Assembly (NCBI GenBank): GCA_934402055.1
Contig: CAKRTC010000007.1
Location: 5,304-69,303 of the forward strand
DNA: 64,000 bases
Source of the DNA: an uncultured Lachnospiraceae bacterium
Lineage (GTDB): Bacteria; Bacillota; Clostridia; Lachnospirales; Lachnospiraceae
Direction of reading: 5' to 3'
Made by a program: the position numbers and the translations under genes. Positions 33,452-42,638 of this stretch are shown here, piece by piece (the first letter of the stretch is position 1; each line of letters opens with the position of its first letter). Under the pieces are notes generated by a model that was given only the letters and a program-made list of their open reading frames with translations, had not been told where the DNA came from and ran no database searches.

Positions 33452-34015
33452 TTATACACTTTCCATTGCTGCTGCCTTTTCCGGCACTGCTGTAAACCAC
33501 GTCTTAGCCGCTGCGCTTTCCTCTGTTCCCACAAAGTCAGCTTTCCACAAATTATCTTTCTTTCTCGTTGTAAAAGATGCCTCAATATCCGGCGTGTTAA
33601 ACTTGATGCTCTCGCCCTTTGTTTCGTACTTTTCAGACGGCACTTTAAATTTTGCTTTAAGCAGCCATACGTAACGGTATTTACCGCCCGTTTTCTTAGC
33701 TCTGAACCCTACAGCAACGTACGGCGGCTCGTCCTCTTTTCCCGCCCATACTACGCTGTTCTTGTCTACTGCCTGCCCCAGCAGCTCTGCCAGCACTTCC
33801 GGCGTAAGGTCTTTAATTCCCAGCTTAAGCGTTCCGCTTGCAAACTCTGTGACGCTCTCGCTTAATGTGTCGTCTGCATACAAGCTGCCGTCTGCTGTCT
33901 TTACGGATAAATCGGCGCTCATTGCCTCTGCCATTTTCTTAGGTGTCCCGTAGCTCTCTGCTCCGTCTGCCTCTGTGCATACGGCGTAATATAAATCTTT
34001 CAGTCCCAGTGTCAT
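33452..34015 (-). CDS. major tail tube protein
   Basis: A 187-aa protein with LGLKDLYYAVCTEADGAESYG at the start and the SFTTRKKDNLWKADF segment near the end, resembling the phi13-type major tail proteins. Position after the head-tail connector genes and before the chaperones is standard. It polymerises into the tail tube. Confidence 0.88.
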   Translation of the reverse strand: MTLGLKDLYYAVCTEADGAESYGTPKKMAEAMSADLSVKTADGSLYADDTLSESVTEFASGTLKLGIKDLTPEVLAELLGQAVDKNSVVWAGKEDEPPYVAVGFRAKKTGGKYRYVWLLKAKFKVPSEKYETKGESIKFNTPDIEASFTTRKKDNLWKADFVGTEESAAAKTWFTAVPEKAAAMESV

Positions 34016-34022
34016 TGTTTAA

Positions 34023-34349
34023 TCACTCCTCTTTCAAAATCTCGACTGTGATAGGCACTAACCAGTACCCCGTTTCTGTTTCGTAGCTTTCTGCGTCTAT
34101 GCTGTTGATATAAACGCCTGCTGCTTTCAATACCTCTTTTGTCTTATCAAGTTGCGCCTCAAAATCGCCCTTATGAAAAAGCGTAACTCTATACATTTCC
34201 CTGTGCGCTTTCTCTTCGTCGTCTGCATTTACCGCAGGCGTACCCAGCAGCCGCAGAAACGTATAATATGCGTCTGGCTTATCCCGTCCAGTGTAAACGC
34301 CTCTCTGGGCTGGCAACCCTGCGCTTTCTAAAATCTCCTGTATACTCAT
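34023..34349 (-). CDS. tail terminator/completion protein
   Basis: A 108-aa protein (MSIQEILESAGLPAQRGVYTG start; PDAYYTFLRLLG). Size and position between HK97 gp10-like and major tail genes fit the tail terminator (gpU-like) group. Overlaps the upstream gene by 4 bp. Confidence 0.75.
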   Translation of the reverse strand: MSIQEILESAGLPAQRGVYTGRDKPDAYYTFLRLLGTPAVNADDEEKAHREMYRVTLFHKGDFEAQLDKTKEVLKAAGVYINSIDAESYETETGYWLVPITVEILKEE

Positions 34350-34777
34350 TCGCCTGTTTCACTCTCCCATATACTGCGCTGTGCCTCTACTACCTTTTCG
34401 TGTGCCTTTTCGTTTGCCACTGTCATATAAGGGCGTGCAGCGTGGCTGCTTGTGCCGTACTCTGCCACAAAGCCGATTGTTGCATAGCGCACCTTGCTTT
34501 TATCTTTTTTTCTGTCGTTTCCATGCTTTGCCCGTCCCTGTGGATATATCTCTACGTATTTCTCCGTATCGTCGCCCTTTACGTCCGTAGCTTTTATGGA
34601 ATTGATAAAACCGCCCGTTTCATTCAGTCCCATTGCCTGTGCCTCTGCTCTCTGTGCCTCTATCAGCACATCAGCACCAGCTTTAAGCATTTTGGGGACT
34701 GCCTCAACTGTAGCCGCCTCTCTCCGGCTGAAAGCGTCTATAATATCTTCCAGCCCGACTGTATTAAATTCTCCCAT
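34346..34777 (-). CDS. HK97 gp10-family connector protein
   Basis: A 143-aa protein with the family's pattern (LEDIIDAFSRREAATVEAVPKMLKAGADVL, FVAEYGTSSHAARPYM). Members sit at the head-tail interface of siphophages. Starts 3 bp before the neighbouring adaptor stop region and overlaps the downstream gene. Confidence 0.85.
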   Translation of the reverse strand: MGEFNTVGLEDIIDAFSRREAATVEAVPKMLKAGADVLIEAQRAEAQAMGLNETGGFINSIKATDVKGDDTEKYVEIYPQGRAKHGNDRKKDKSKVRYATIGFVAEYGTSSHAARPYMTVANEKAHEKVVEAQRSIWESETGE

Positions 34778-34779
34778 GC

Positions 34780-35103
34780 TTACGCCTCGTTTCTGTGGCG
34801 TAAATCTGTAAGCGTAAGCTCTATGGTGTCTGTCCCTGTATCGTAGGTCTTAAGCACAAAATAGCGCCGCCCGTTTACTTCTACTACGTCCTCACCGCCA
34901 TAATCTGCCTTGTGTACCTCGTACTTTGCCTCTACCAGCTTTCCTGTCTGCTGGCTCTTAAAATATTCACTATACCCTACTGATTTTTTATTACAGAATA
35001 CAGTGCGGGCGCTTTCTTCCGGCTTTACTGCAAAGCCGTTTTTATTTACCCTGTTTTCTGCTGTTGTTTCTGCAATAAGTGTTAATTCGTCCAGCCACTC
35101 CAC
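34780..35103 (-). CDS. head-tail adaptor (head closure) protein
   Basis: 107 aa when started at GTG 35103 (VEWLDELTLIAETTAEN), just after the connector stop; the frame stays open further upstream but would overlap the connector gene over 140 bp. Small beta-barrel head closure proteins (SPP1 gp16-like) have this length and location. The segment RYFVLKTYDTGTDTIELTLTD is typical. Confidence 0.8.
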   Translation of the reverse strand: MEWLDELTLIAETTAENRVNKNGFAVKPEESARTVFCNKKSVGYSEYFKSQQTGKLVEAKYEVHKADYGGEDVVEVNGRRYFVLKTYDTGTDTIELTLTDLRHRNEA

Positions 35104-35107
35104 CGCT

Positions 35108-35452
35108 TTACACCCCACTTTCTGTGCTGCTGGTGTCCGTTTCGGACACTTGCGGCGCTGTGTTGTATTCTGCTGATAAAGATAAGCGCATTTTAAGTGC
35201 GTCGTATGACTTTCTAAATTGTTCCGCAGCATTGTTAAAACCAAACTCTGCCTTGCAATACAGTGTAATTGCTCTGATAATCAACCCGTCTGTCTCTTTT
35301 ATCACTTTTACGCCGTCGTTTTTCATATCAGCTTTGCAGGCGGCTATACAGTCGTTTATTTCCTCTGTGATTTTCTCACTGGTGCTGCTTATACGCAGCG
35401 CCGCCCGCATCTTCTCGGTTAATGTTGTGGTATCTGCTGCCATAGCCTGCAC
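35108..35452 (-). CDS. head-tail connector (gp6-like)
   Basis: A 114-aa helical protein (LTEKMRAALRISSTSEKITEEINDCIAACKADMKNDG) of the family that forms the adaptor ring beneath the portal. An internal ATG at residue 4 is an alternative start. The last 20 residues are Ser/Thr-rich. Confidence 0.82.
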   Translation of the reverse strand: MQAMAADTTTLTEKMRAALRISSTSEKITEEINDCIAACKADMKNDGVKVIKETDGLIIRAITLYCKAEFGFNNAAEQFRKSYDALKMRLSLSAEYNTAPQVSETDTSSTESGV

Positions 35453-35460
35453 CCTCTTTC

Positions 35461-35841
35461 TTACTCTGTTATTACTTCTGCTACGCCTGCCTCTTCCAGA
35501 ACTGCTGCACGTTCTCTGCTTACTGCGTATTCGTCCCCAGTATCCTTAATCTGGTTTAATTCCTTATCAAGAAAACGGCGCTGTGCTTTTACTTTTACAA
35601 GCTCTGTGGCTGCCTCTTCCTCTTCGGCTTTCGCTGCTGCCTCTGCTGCCGCCTCTTCCGCTGCTCTTTTATCCTCTTCTGTAAGCTCGCTTTCGTCCGG
35701 TATGTCTACCTCAACTGCTACGCAGCGTGTAGCAATTTCTTTCTTTGTACCCTCTGCATCTACGCCCAGTTGCTTTGCCAGCTCCTGCAAATCTTCTTTC
35801 TTGTAGCTTTCCAGTTCTTTAGCGTCTAAATACCCTTTCAT
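35461..35841 (-). CDS. 126-aa protein with SAP/HeH-like N-terminus
   Basis: Residues 1-45 (LDAKELESYKKEDLQELAKQLGVDAEGTKKEIATR) resemble a helix-extended-loop-helix nucleic-acid-binding module. The middle is Glu/Ala-rich. It lies between the capsid and connector genes, a place where decoration or maturation proteins are often found. Function unknown. Confidence 0.7.
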   Translation of the reverse strand: MKGYLDAKELESYKKEDLQELAKQLGVDAEGTKKEIATRCVAVEVDIPDESELTEEDKRAAEEAAAEAAAKAEEEEAATELVKVKAQRRFLDKELNQIKDTGDEYAVSRERAAVLEEAGVAEVITE

Positions 35842-35858
35842 GGTCTACCTCGCTTTCT

Positions 35859-35886
35859 GGCAGCCAGTGTTTATGCACCAGCTGCC
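35859..35886 (-). other. hairpin downstream of the capsid gene
   Basis: GGCAGCTGGTG and CACTGGCTGCC form an 11-bp stem with two wobble pairs and a six-base loop, without a T tail. It may protect the 3' end of the capsid message. Confidence 0.45.
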
Positions 35887-35893
35887 TTGTTAA

Positions 35894-37123
35894 TTACACT
35901 GCCTCAATTTTCTTTACAACTACAAGGCTGTTTTTATCTACTACCTTGCCGTCTACAAGCATAATGCCCTTTGTAATCTGGTCGTCTGTGTCGTTGTCCT
36001 CATACTTCTTTACGCCCATAGAGTAGTTTGTATTAAGCACGTAGTCCTTAAAATTGAAAAGGAAAGCAAAAATTGTATCTTTCGCAAGTGCTGCGCTGTA
36101 GCTTGCTACGTAATCGCAAGGTACAACTGTTCTGCCTAAAAGCGTTCTCTCCGGCTTTCCAGATGTTCCATAGTTTACTTTTGCGATAGGCTGCCCGTTC
36201 TTATCGGTCATGCCTACATACTCCATAAAGGTCTTTTTGCTCATGCACCACACAGCGCCATTTTCATAAGCCATAGGTAAAGCACCCTCTGCCTTAATCA
36301 AATCGCTGTAAGACGGTGCGGCGCTCTCGATCGTCTGCCCGTCGGCTGGTGTCTCTGCTAAAATTCCTTTCGGTTTTCCTGTTCCGTTTCCGTCAATGAT
36401 TGCCTGCTCTAACGCTTTTGTCATTGCCTCAACAATATTGTTAATAAGCAGTGTTTCAAAAGCGCTGATTGCCATTGTATCTACTTCCAGAGATACGGCT
36501 ACTGCGCAGCGCAGCTTATGGTATGCAAAAGTAATCATGCCGTCTTTTGCAATATTCTTTTTCTGCTTGTCGCTGCCTGCTCCCTCATTTACCCATGTTG
36601 CAGTAGGCTTTACAGTAGATACGGGGATAGAAACGCCGCCCTTGTATGCAGTTCTGGTTACAAGGGCTAAAATCATTCCTGTGCTTTCCAGTTTCTCTAC
36701 AATCTGGTTAAGCACTGTGGTAGGAATAACTGCGCCTACGTCCGTGCTTTTGCTTACTGCATCTGCTCTGTACTCTTTCGGCAGTGCCTCGCCTCTGCAC
36801 ACGTATTTCATAAATGCTTTTCGGTATTCCATACTGCCGTACTTGTCGTCGTTGTCGCCCTCTCCTGCTGCGCCCTTGAAATTTCTAAGCACTCTCTGCT
36901 GTCCCTCGCCGCCGTTTCCGTCGTCTACGTTCTCGCCTGCTGCAATTCTTGCAAGTAAGGCGCTGCGCTTTTCTGCTGCCGCTGTAATCGCCGCTCTTTC
37001 TTCCTGCAATGCAGTTACTTCTTTTTCGAGTGCTGTAATTTCCTCTTCTTTCAGCTCTGCCGCTCTTGTGGTAAGCTCTGCCTTAATCTGTGCTAATCTT
37101 TCCTCGATTTCTTTTAATCTCAT
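35894..37123 (-). CDS. major capsid protein, HK97 fold
   Basis: 409 aa. Residues 1-100 are a coiled-coil scaffolding domain normally removed by the protease; the mature part has typical HK97 segments (AVIPTTVLNQIVEKLESTGMI, SVSTVKPTATWVNEGA, YENGAVWCMSKKTFMEYVG, LGRTVVPCDYV). Adjacent protease and portal genes complete the prohead module. Confidence 0.95.
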   Translation of the reverse strand: MRLKEIEERLAQIKAELTTRAAELKEEEITALEKEVTALQEERAAITAAAEKRSALLARIAAGENVDDGNGGEGQQRVLRNFKGAAGEGDNDDKYGSMEYRKAFMKYVCRGEALPKEYRADAVSKSTDVGAVIPTTVLNQIVEKLESTGMILALVTRTAYKGGVSIPVSTVKPTATWVNEGAGSDKQKKNIAKDGMITFAYHKLRCAVAVSLEVDTMAISAFETLLINNIVEAMTKALEQAIIDGNGTGKPKGILAETPADGQTIESAAPSYSDLIKAEGALPMAYENGAVWCMSKKTFMEYVGMTDKNGQPIAKVNYGTSGKPERTLLGRTVVPCDYVASYSAALAKDTIFAFLFNFKDYVLNTNYSMGVKKYEDNDTDDQITKGIMLVDGKVVDKNSLVVVKKIEAV

Positions 37124-37151
37124 TGTTATGTTTCCTTTCTGATCTTGAATT

Positions 37152-37748
37152 TTATAAGCTCGCTCTAATCTTTAGTATTGCTGCCCGCCTCTTAAGCAAC
37201 TCCTGCCTCTCCTGCTCGTAACTCCTACTCGCAAAAGCACGGGCGCTTATTTCAGTATCGCCGTTTGCTGGAATGCTCACGGCTGACACATCATAAACTT
37301 TCTTGATTTTCAAAATCGTCCTTGTGTGTGTTTCTCTGTCGTAGCTTTCCTCTGCTACGCTAAAAGCCCATGACATTTTATTTATCATGCCTGCCTCTAT
37401 GTCTTGGTATAGCCCACGGGCTAAATCTGTCTTGCCTAAATCAGCCGCCACCTTAAGCCCTTTATAGTCCGGCTGTAAAATCAGCGTCTTATTTGACTGT
37501 CTGGCAAATACCCTGCCCTCATGGTCGTACTGCATGATAACGTCGCTCATGTCTGCACCGTCTAAAGCGTGTGCATCTATTCTTTCGTAAATCTTTGTGC
37601 CGTCCTCAAATTCATACAGCAAATACGGCGTATCAAACGTAGTGGCGTAACCCTCTACGTAATACTCCGTCTGTATCAATTTTGTTGCACTCTGCGCTGT
37701 CAATGGCGCTGCCAGCGCCCTATATTCCCGCTCTTTCTTAATCGGCAT
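37152..37748 (-). CDS. prohead maturation protease, HK97 type
   Basis: 198-aa serine protease with GYATTFDTPY near the start, the catalytic histidine in QYDHEGRVFA and serine in INKMSWAFSV, and the VSAVSIPAN segment. It cleaves the scaffold domain of the capsid protein. Overlaps the portal gene by 11 bp. Confidence 0.93.
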   Translation of the reverse strand: MPIKKEREYRALAAPLTAQSATKLIQTEYYVEGYATTFDTPYLLYEFEDGTKIYERIDAHALDGADMSDVIMQYDHEGRVFARQSNKTLILQPDYKGLKVAADLGKTDLARGLYQDIEAGMINKMSWAFSVAEESYDRETHTRTILKIKKVYDVSAVSIPANGDTEISARAFASRSYEQERQELLKRRAAILKIRASL

Positions 37749-39018
37749 TATTTACACCCTCTTTCTCTCCCAGCCCGCCTGCTGGTTCGCCTGCTGCCGC
37801 TGGCGGTGTCTGCTGTGGCTCTGCCTGCTGCCCTGTTGCTATGGGCGCTTGCTGTATAATTATCTGTGGCTTTCCATTACTGTTTTGCAGTTCGCTTACC
37901 TCTGTGTACTCTTTTCGGATATAATACTTTTCCCCGTCCTCAACGTGTGCCATGTTCCATATATCCATAACACCGTTTCTGTTTAGTAATGCACGGTCAA
38001 AAAGCTGCGTGCTTACGCTTAGCTTTGTTGCGTTGCTGGCATATTGCAGGCGGTTTGCTGAAAAGAAAATAGCATTACCGCAGGCTCTTTCTCTCTCGGT
38101 AAAACTCATATTTGTCATAACAAGCGATAGCTGTATTGCAAACGGTTCTATTTTCCCCTCGTAGTAAGCATTCCACGTATTTTCATCAAATTTATTTTGT
38201 AAAATATCCATGTTTGTACCAAAATGCGTGCATACATTTTCCTGTATATTCTGCATCTGCAATGCGTTTGGCGTGTATGGTTTGCTCTCTACCTGTTTCA
38301 GCTCGCTAAACTTGTTATCATAAATTATCATGCCGCTATCGTTGTCGGCGCTTAAGTTATCCTCGGTAAAACGCTGTCGCTCTTTCTTTATGTCCTCTGG
38401 TTTCAATATATTTGCCACTTTTGCCAGAAAGCGGATATTTGCAGAATTTTTGACAGCGTTTATAATTCCCTCGTTTTGCGTGTGTATCAGCTGCATTGTT
38501 GGCTTAAGCGTTCTGTTGTCCTCTCCAAAAAGGTCGTCTGTGTATTCAAAATCTGTCATAATGCCTACACGTTCAAACTCTATAGCTCCATGCTCGCCAT
38601 TCGCAAACAGATACCGTAAATATACCTGTCCTGCTGCCTCTACGACTTCGCAGCGCTGCGCCCTCAATGGATACCAGCCACAAAGCCGCCCGTACTCGTC
38701 CTCGATAGGTATAATAAAAGCGGTGTGTTCCACCGCTACATACGTTGCCAGACGCTTAATAAATTTTGTTGTATCCATGAAATAGTTAGGCTTATGCTGT
38801 AGTGTCTTTTCCAGTGACTTAAGGGCGCTGCCCTCAATCTCCGGCTTAAGTTTACTGCAATGTGTAGCAAAGCTGTTTACTGCCGTTCTGGTTAAATCCA
38901 TTTCATATACGCCGCCGTTATAACTGGTAAACGTCGGGCTGTATCCGTTCAGCATTTTAAAATAGCTGTCGATATATCGCAGCTCTTTACCATGAAAAAG
39001 ATAATCTAAAAATTTCAT
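37738..39018 (-). CDS. portal protein, HK97 family
   Basis: A 426-aa protein forming the dodecameric DNA channel at the capsid vertex. Segments DLTRTAVNSFATHCSKLKPE and FTERERACGNAIFF fit HK97-type portals. The C-terminal 50 residues are Gln/Pro/Ala-rich. It lies between terL and the protease, the usual order. Confidence 0.93.
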   Translation of the reverse strand: MKFLDYLFHGKELRYIDSYFKMLNGYSPTFTSYNGGVYEMDLTRTAVNSFATHCSKLKPEIEGSALKSLEKTLQHKPNYFMDTTKFIKRLATYVAVEHTAFIIPIEDEYGRLCGWYPLRAQRCEVVEAAGQVYLRYLFANGEHGAIEFERVGIMTDFEYTDDLFGEDNRTLKPTMQLIHTQNEGIINAVKNSANIRFLAKVANILKPEDIKKERQRFTEDNLSADNDSGMIIYDNKFSELKQVESKPYTPNALQMQNIQENVCTHFGTNMDILQNKFDENTWNAYYEGKIEPFAIQLSLVMTNMSFTERERACGNAIFFSANRLQYASNATKLSVSTQLFDRALLNRNGVMDIWNMAHVEDGEKYYIRKEYTEVSELQNSNGKPQIIIQQAPIATGQQAEPQQTPPAAAGEPAGGLGEKEGVNNAD

Positions 39019-39035
39019 GCCGTTTACTCTCCTTT

Positions 39036-40691
39036 CTATGCGGCATTTTTAAGCAGCTCGCCGCACTCTTCCCAGTATTTCTGCCGCACGGTCATTGCAT
39101 CTATGACAGATACAAAGCCGTCGATATGCGCCCGCTGCTCGATTTTTATAGGTCTGAATTTTCTTGTTTCCATGTTGTGCTTAAGCGCAACATTTAAGAA
39201 ATGTGTCTTTAGTAAATTGTTGTCGGCAATCTTAAAATCGCCGTCTTTTATGATGCCCTCAAATTCCCGTATAACTGGTGTAAGGTTTTCGCCTTGGTAA
39301 ACGTCGTCCATGTGAAAACCATAATTTGCCATATCGGTAATAAGGTACTGGGCGCTGTATCTGTCGTAGCCGATTTTTAAAGGTCGTATGCCGTAATCTT
39401 CCAGCAACATAGTAAACCAGCCGTAAACGTCGTGGTAGTCTACGTAATTCTCGCCGCTTAAGGTTATCAGTCCCTTTTTAACAAATATGTCATACGGCAC
39501 GCCGTCCGTAGCCTGTAAGTATTCCAGTCTGCCCCGTGGCATAAAGAACTGCGTAAACGCATACAGTGTGCCGTCTTTCTGAATAACCACACTGGCTGCC
39601 GTTAAGTCCGTTGTCTGGATTAAGTCAATACCGCCCACTGCGTAGCAGTCCCTAAAGTCCTCTAAGGTCTTTTCTACTCCGGCGTTCTCTACTGTCTGAT
39701 ATTCCAACCATGCAATAGAGCTGTTCTGCTTGATATTGCAATACTTTGTAAGGAACTCTGCTTTTTTACTTAAGCTGCCCTCTGCTACTGCTATCTCGTC
39801 CATAAAGAAACTTTCTTTTACGGATACGCCCATGTTAGGGTTAGCCTTTTTCAGTTCGTCTATGTCGTTCCACTTCTCCACATCATCAATCATGTAAAGG
39901 AATGGTAATAGCCTGCGCTCTTTGCTGTTTCCTTTCAAGAAACTTGTGCTACGTTTCATTAGTTCATCATAAATACTGTCGTTGATATATCCGGCAGTGC
40001 TTATGCTCAATATCATAGGTTGAGTACGTGCGCCTAAAGCGGATTTCATAACCTCATACTGCTTTAGTCCAGCGTCCCCGCTCCATGCTGCCATTTCATC
40101 ACATACCACAAGCTGCGGGTTAAATCCGTCTGACTTCTTGGCATTAAAAGCAATCGGTTTTATTACCGTGTTGCTCTCCGCAATATAAATATCGCTGCGC
40201 CGTTTCTTTGCCAGCTCCGCTAACTCGTCCTCTGCCTGTACCATTTGATAAAATCCGTCATACACCAGCGCTGCTTGGTCTAATTTCGGCGCTAAGCAGT
40301 ATATTTCTTGTCCATACTCCGGCTCTAAGTACGCCATATATGCAATAATCGCAGATGCAAATAAACTTTTTCCGTTTTTTCTACCAATTACAATAAAAAT
40401 TTCACGGAAAATACGTATTTTTTCTGCGTCCTGTATGCCAAAAATAACAGAAACTATGGCTTTCTGCCATAGCTCCAACTTGATCAAATCATTACGTCCC
40501 TTGCTGTGGTGGCAAAAGTTCTCTATGAACCGTATAGCCTTATTCGCAGCCTTTGCATTAAAAAAATACTCCTGCTTTTGCAGCCCGTTTATAATGATTT
40601 CGTATATTTTCTTTATCCATTTTCCCGCTATGATTTCGCCGCTTGTAATCTTTGCGTGGTACTCATAGATATAATTTCTATAAGGCGGCAA
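39036..40691 (-). CDS. terL: terminase large subunit
   Basis: A 551-aa packaging motor. The ATPase domain has Walker A GRKNGKS and Walker B LVVCDEMAAW; the nuclease domain begins at GGIDLIQTTDL and includes KIGYDRYSAQYL. It resembles the HK97/phage-terminase (Terminase_1) group. Starts 6 bp after the small subunit stop. Confidence 0.96.
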   Translation of the reverse strand: MPPYRNYIYEYHAKITSGEIIAGKWIKKIYEIIINGLQKQEYFFNAKAANKAIRFIENFCHHSKGRNDLIKLELWQKAIVSVIFGIQDAEKIRIFREIFIVIGRKNGKSLFASAIIAYMAYLEPEYGQEIYCLAPKLDQAALVYDGFYQMVQAEDELAELAKKRRSDIYIAESNTVIKPIAFNAKKSDGFNPQLVVCDEMAAWSGDAGLKQYEVMKSALGARTQPMILSISTAGYINDSIYDELMKRSTSFLKGNSKERRLLPFLYMIDDVEKWNDIDELKKANPNMGVSVKESFFMDEIAVAEGSLSKKAEFLTKYCNIKQNSSIAWLEYQTVENAGVEKTLEDFRDCYAVGGIDLIQTTDLTAASVVIQKDGTLYAFTQFFMPRGRLEYLQATDGVPYDIFVKKGLITLSGENYVDYHDVYGWFTMLLEDYGIRPLKIGYDRYSAQYLITDMANYGFHMDDVYQGENLTPVIREFEGIIKDGDFKIADNNLLKTHFLNVALKHNMETRKFRPIKIEQRAHIDGFVSVIDAMTVRQKYWEECGELLKNAA

Positions 40692-40697
40692 TATTGC

Positions 40698-41051
40698 TTA
40701 CTCTTCCCGCAAAGCCGCCAGCCTGCTTGTCTTTCGTTTCGCAGCTGGTACTAATTCCGTAAGCTGCTTAATCACTGCTGCATAGTTCTTACTAAGCGCT
40801 ATGTAGGTTTCTGCCTCTGGGCTTTTCTTTGTCCCCCACTGGTTCTGCCCGTTCTGGTACTCACTCGTCCAGCCGTCTTTTTCAAGTTTCGCCTGCAAGT
40901 CGTCCAGCTCAACGCTCATAAATGCAGCCTTTTCTATCAGCGGCGTTACTAATTTTCTTTTGTTTTCGTCTAAGTCCTTGAAAATACCCTTAAGTCTGGT
41001 CTTTTCGGTCTTTATCCTCTGTTCTTTGGTTTTCTCTTTCTTTGTTGCCAT
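40698..41051 (-). CDS. terS: terminase small subunit, P27 family
   Basis: 117 aa from ATG 41051 (GTAAAGGA upstream), starting MATKKEKTKEQRIKTEK. Helices FMSVELDDLQAKLEKDGWTSEY and SPEAETYIALSKNYAAVIKQL are typical of P27-type small terminases, which recognise the packaging site. The frame is open 20 codons further upstream without a ribosome site. Confidence 0.85.
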   Translation of the reverse strand: MATKKEKTKEQRIKTEKTRLKGIFKDLDENKRKLVTPLIEKAAFMSVELDDLQAKLEKDGWTSEYQNGQNQWGTKKSPEAETYIALSKNYAAVIKQLTELVPAAKRKTSRLAALREE

Positions 41052-41156
41052 TCCTTTACCCCGCTTTCCATTCCTGCGCCGCACCACACCCCCTACACCA
41101 CCCGTGCGCACGCCCGTAGGGTAATTTTAGGGTATCCCCCTCGGTATTCGCCCCCT

Positions 41157-41456
41157 TTAATTATTTTTCTGATATGGGGGGAGTATGCCGCCGTTCTCGT
41201 CGAACTGATACCGCTTATGCCTCTCCTGTTTGTGGTGTTCCTTGTTGTGGCAGTCTTGGCACAACGCCTCTAAGTTATCCCAGCACAACGTAACGCTTAT
41301 GTCGTTTATGTTCTCTCTGTTAAGCCAGCGCTTATGATGCACTATCTTTGCGGGCTGCCCGCAGCGTTCACAAATATAATCTTGTGACATTAAATAAGCG
41401 GCTCTGGTTTTTTCCCATGCCGCTGATAAATAAAAGCTCTTAGCCCATGCTTTCAT
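41157..41456 (-). CDS. HNH endonuclease
   Basis: A 99-aa protein with a zinc CERCGQP...LCQDCHNKEH arrangement and the HNH core (VHHKRWLNRENI, NLEALC). HNH proteins next to terminase genes are often needed for packaging in HK97-type phages. First gene of the late block, preceded by GAGAGGGG at the ribosome-site position. Confidence 0.92.
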   Translation of the reverse strand: MKAWAKSFYLSAAWEKTRAAYLMSQDYICERCGQPAKIVHHKRWLNRENINDISVTLCWDNLEALCQDCHNKEHHKQERHKRYQFDENGGILPPYQKNN

Positions 41457-41480
41457 ACTGTCCCCTCTCTTTCTTCATTC

Positions 41481-41508
41481 CCCAGCGCCCTAAGTTTCAT
41501 GCGCTGGG
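41481..41508. other. hairpin at the start of the late region
   Basis: CCCAGCGC and GCGCTGGG form a perfect 8-bp stem with a 12-base loop between the early terminator and the HNH gene. Candidate for a late control site or packaging site, unproven. Confidence 0.5.
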
Positions 41509-41528
41509 TGGAGGCTAAAGAATGAATA

Positions 41529-41579
41529 GAAAAAGAGTAGGCAACTGCTGCCGCACATGGCTTAAGCTATCGCCTACTC
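41529..41579 (-). terminator. terminator at the end of the early region
   Basis: GAGTAGGC and GCCTACTC pair across a structured 29-base interior and are followed on the minus strand by TTTTTCTATTC. It lies 53 bp past the 41632 stop and divides early from late genes, so late expression would need antitermination or a separate promoter. Confidence 0.75.
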
Positions 41580-41631
41580 ATTTCATGCTACCATTGTATC
41601 TCTTTTGTTTTCCCATGTAAACACCACGTTT

Positions 41632-42051
41632 TTACCACGATATTACCCGCTGCTGCTCTGTTATCATTTCTCTTACTGGCACGCCTGCTGCTCTTAGCTG
41701 CTCGTATATACTCCTTATCTCGTGCCTAAACCAGCCTGCATACTGCATGGGTACTGGCTGATATTGCCGCCCCATAAATGGGTTATCCGCATACGCTGCC
41801 ACCTGTGAAAACTCATATAGCAGCAGTGGCTTACTCTGGTCTAATAATAGCCGCAATATATATGCTGTCGTTCTTCCGTGTAGCCGTCCCTCTGGCGGCT
41901 GCCATATCCCAGTTATTATATATAACCTCTGCCACTCGTAAAGCTCAAATCCTAACGCCTGCTCTATATGCTTTATCAACCTGTCTGCCGCCTGCTGTTC
42001 TCTCGCTGTTTCCCGCTTTCTTTTTATCCATGCTTTTATTTTTTCAAACAC
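41632..42051 (-). CDS. 139-aa early protein, function unknown
   Basis: Basic N-terminus, then LGFELYEWQRLYIITGIW, which recalls the N-terminal adenine-contact region of terminases and helicases, but no Walker motifs follow. Overlaps or abuts the 42052 gene and ends just before the early terminator. I do not recognise the family. Confidence 0.7.
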   Translation of the reverse strand: MFEKIKAWIKRKRETAREQQAADRLIKHIEQALGFELYEWQRLYIITGIWQPPEGRLHGRTTAYILRLLLDQSKPLLLYEFSQVAAYADNPFMGRQYQPVPMQYAGWFRHEIRSIYEQLRAAGVPVREMITEQQRVISW

Positions 42052-42618
42052 TTACTTTACCCTCTCTTCGTCAATCCCCCACAATAATACTGACAGCTCG
42101 TTTATGATGCCCGTAACCCAGCGCCTCGGTGTGTTCTTTCCTGTATCCAGTTTCTCTGCGATTTCCGCATAGTCCATGCCCTGCATGAAATACATTTCAA
42201 AAGCCTTGTACTCTACACCTCTGCCTGCTGCCTCTCTGCGGCGCTCTATCTCTTCTACCGCTTTGTCTATATGCGCTGTCATTATCAATGTCTTAAAGCG
42301 TGTGCGTCTGATACTCTCTAAGTATGTACGCTGCTGCTCGTCCGTCATGCCTTTAAGTTCTAACTGCTGCCCGTCGCTTATTGCGTTCTCGATATGAAAA
42401 GCCATATCACGGTAACATTTCATAAGTGTAAAAGTGTTGTGGTATTTCTCTTTCTTCCTCTCCTGCTTTTCCTGTCGTTTCAGTTCCGTTATTGCAGCCT
42501 TTGCCTGTTTCTGCATCAGCTCTGTTAATTCGCTTTCATGCAGTTGTACCCAGCTTTCAGCCTCTGGCGGCATTTCTACCCCTGCCGCCGCTGTTGTCTT
42601 TGTTTCTTCCTGCTCCAT
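42052..42618 (-). CDS. ArpU/sigma-like late transcription regulator (candidate)
   Basis: A 188-aa helical protein. Residues 140-175 (YKAFEMYFMQGMDYAEIAEKLDTGKNTPRRWV) look like a sigma-region-4 type helix-turn-helix. Proteins of this type sit at the same place, just before the packaging genes, in many Firmicutes phages, where ArpU-like proteins switch on late genes. Function assigned from fold pattern and position only. Confidence 0.7.
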   Translation of the reverse strand: MEQEETKTTAAAGVEMPPEAESWVQLHESELTELMQKQAKAAITELKRQEKQERKKEKYHNTFTLMKCYRDMAFHIENAISDGQQLELKGMTDEQQRTYLESIRRTRFKTLIMTAHIDKAVEEIERRREAAGRGVEYKAFEMYFMQGMDYAEIAEKLDTGKNTPRRWVTGIINELSVLLWGIDEERVK

Positions 42619-42638
42619 GTTCTGTACCTCGCTTTCTG

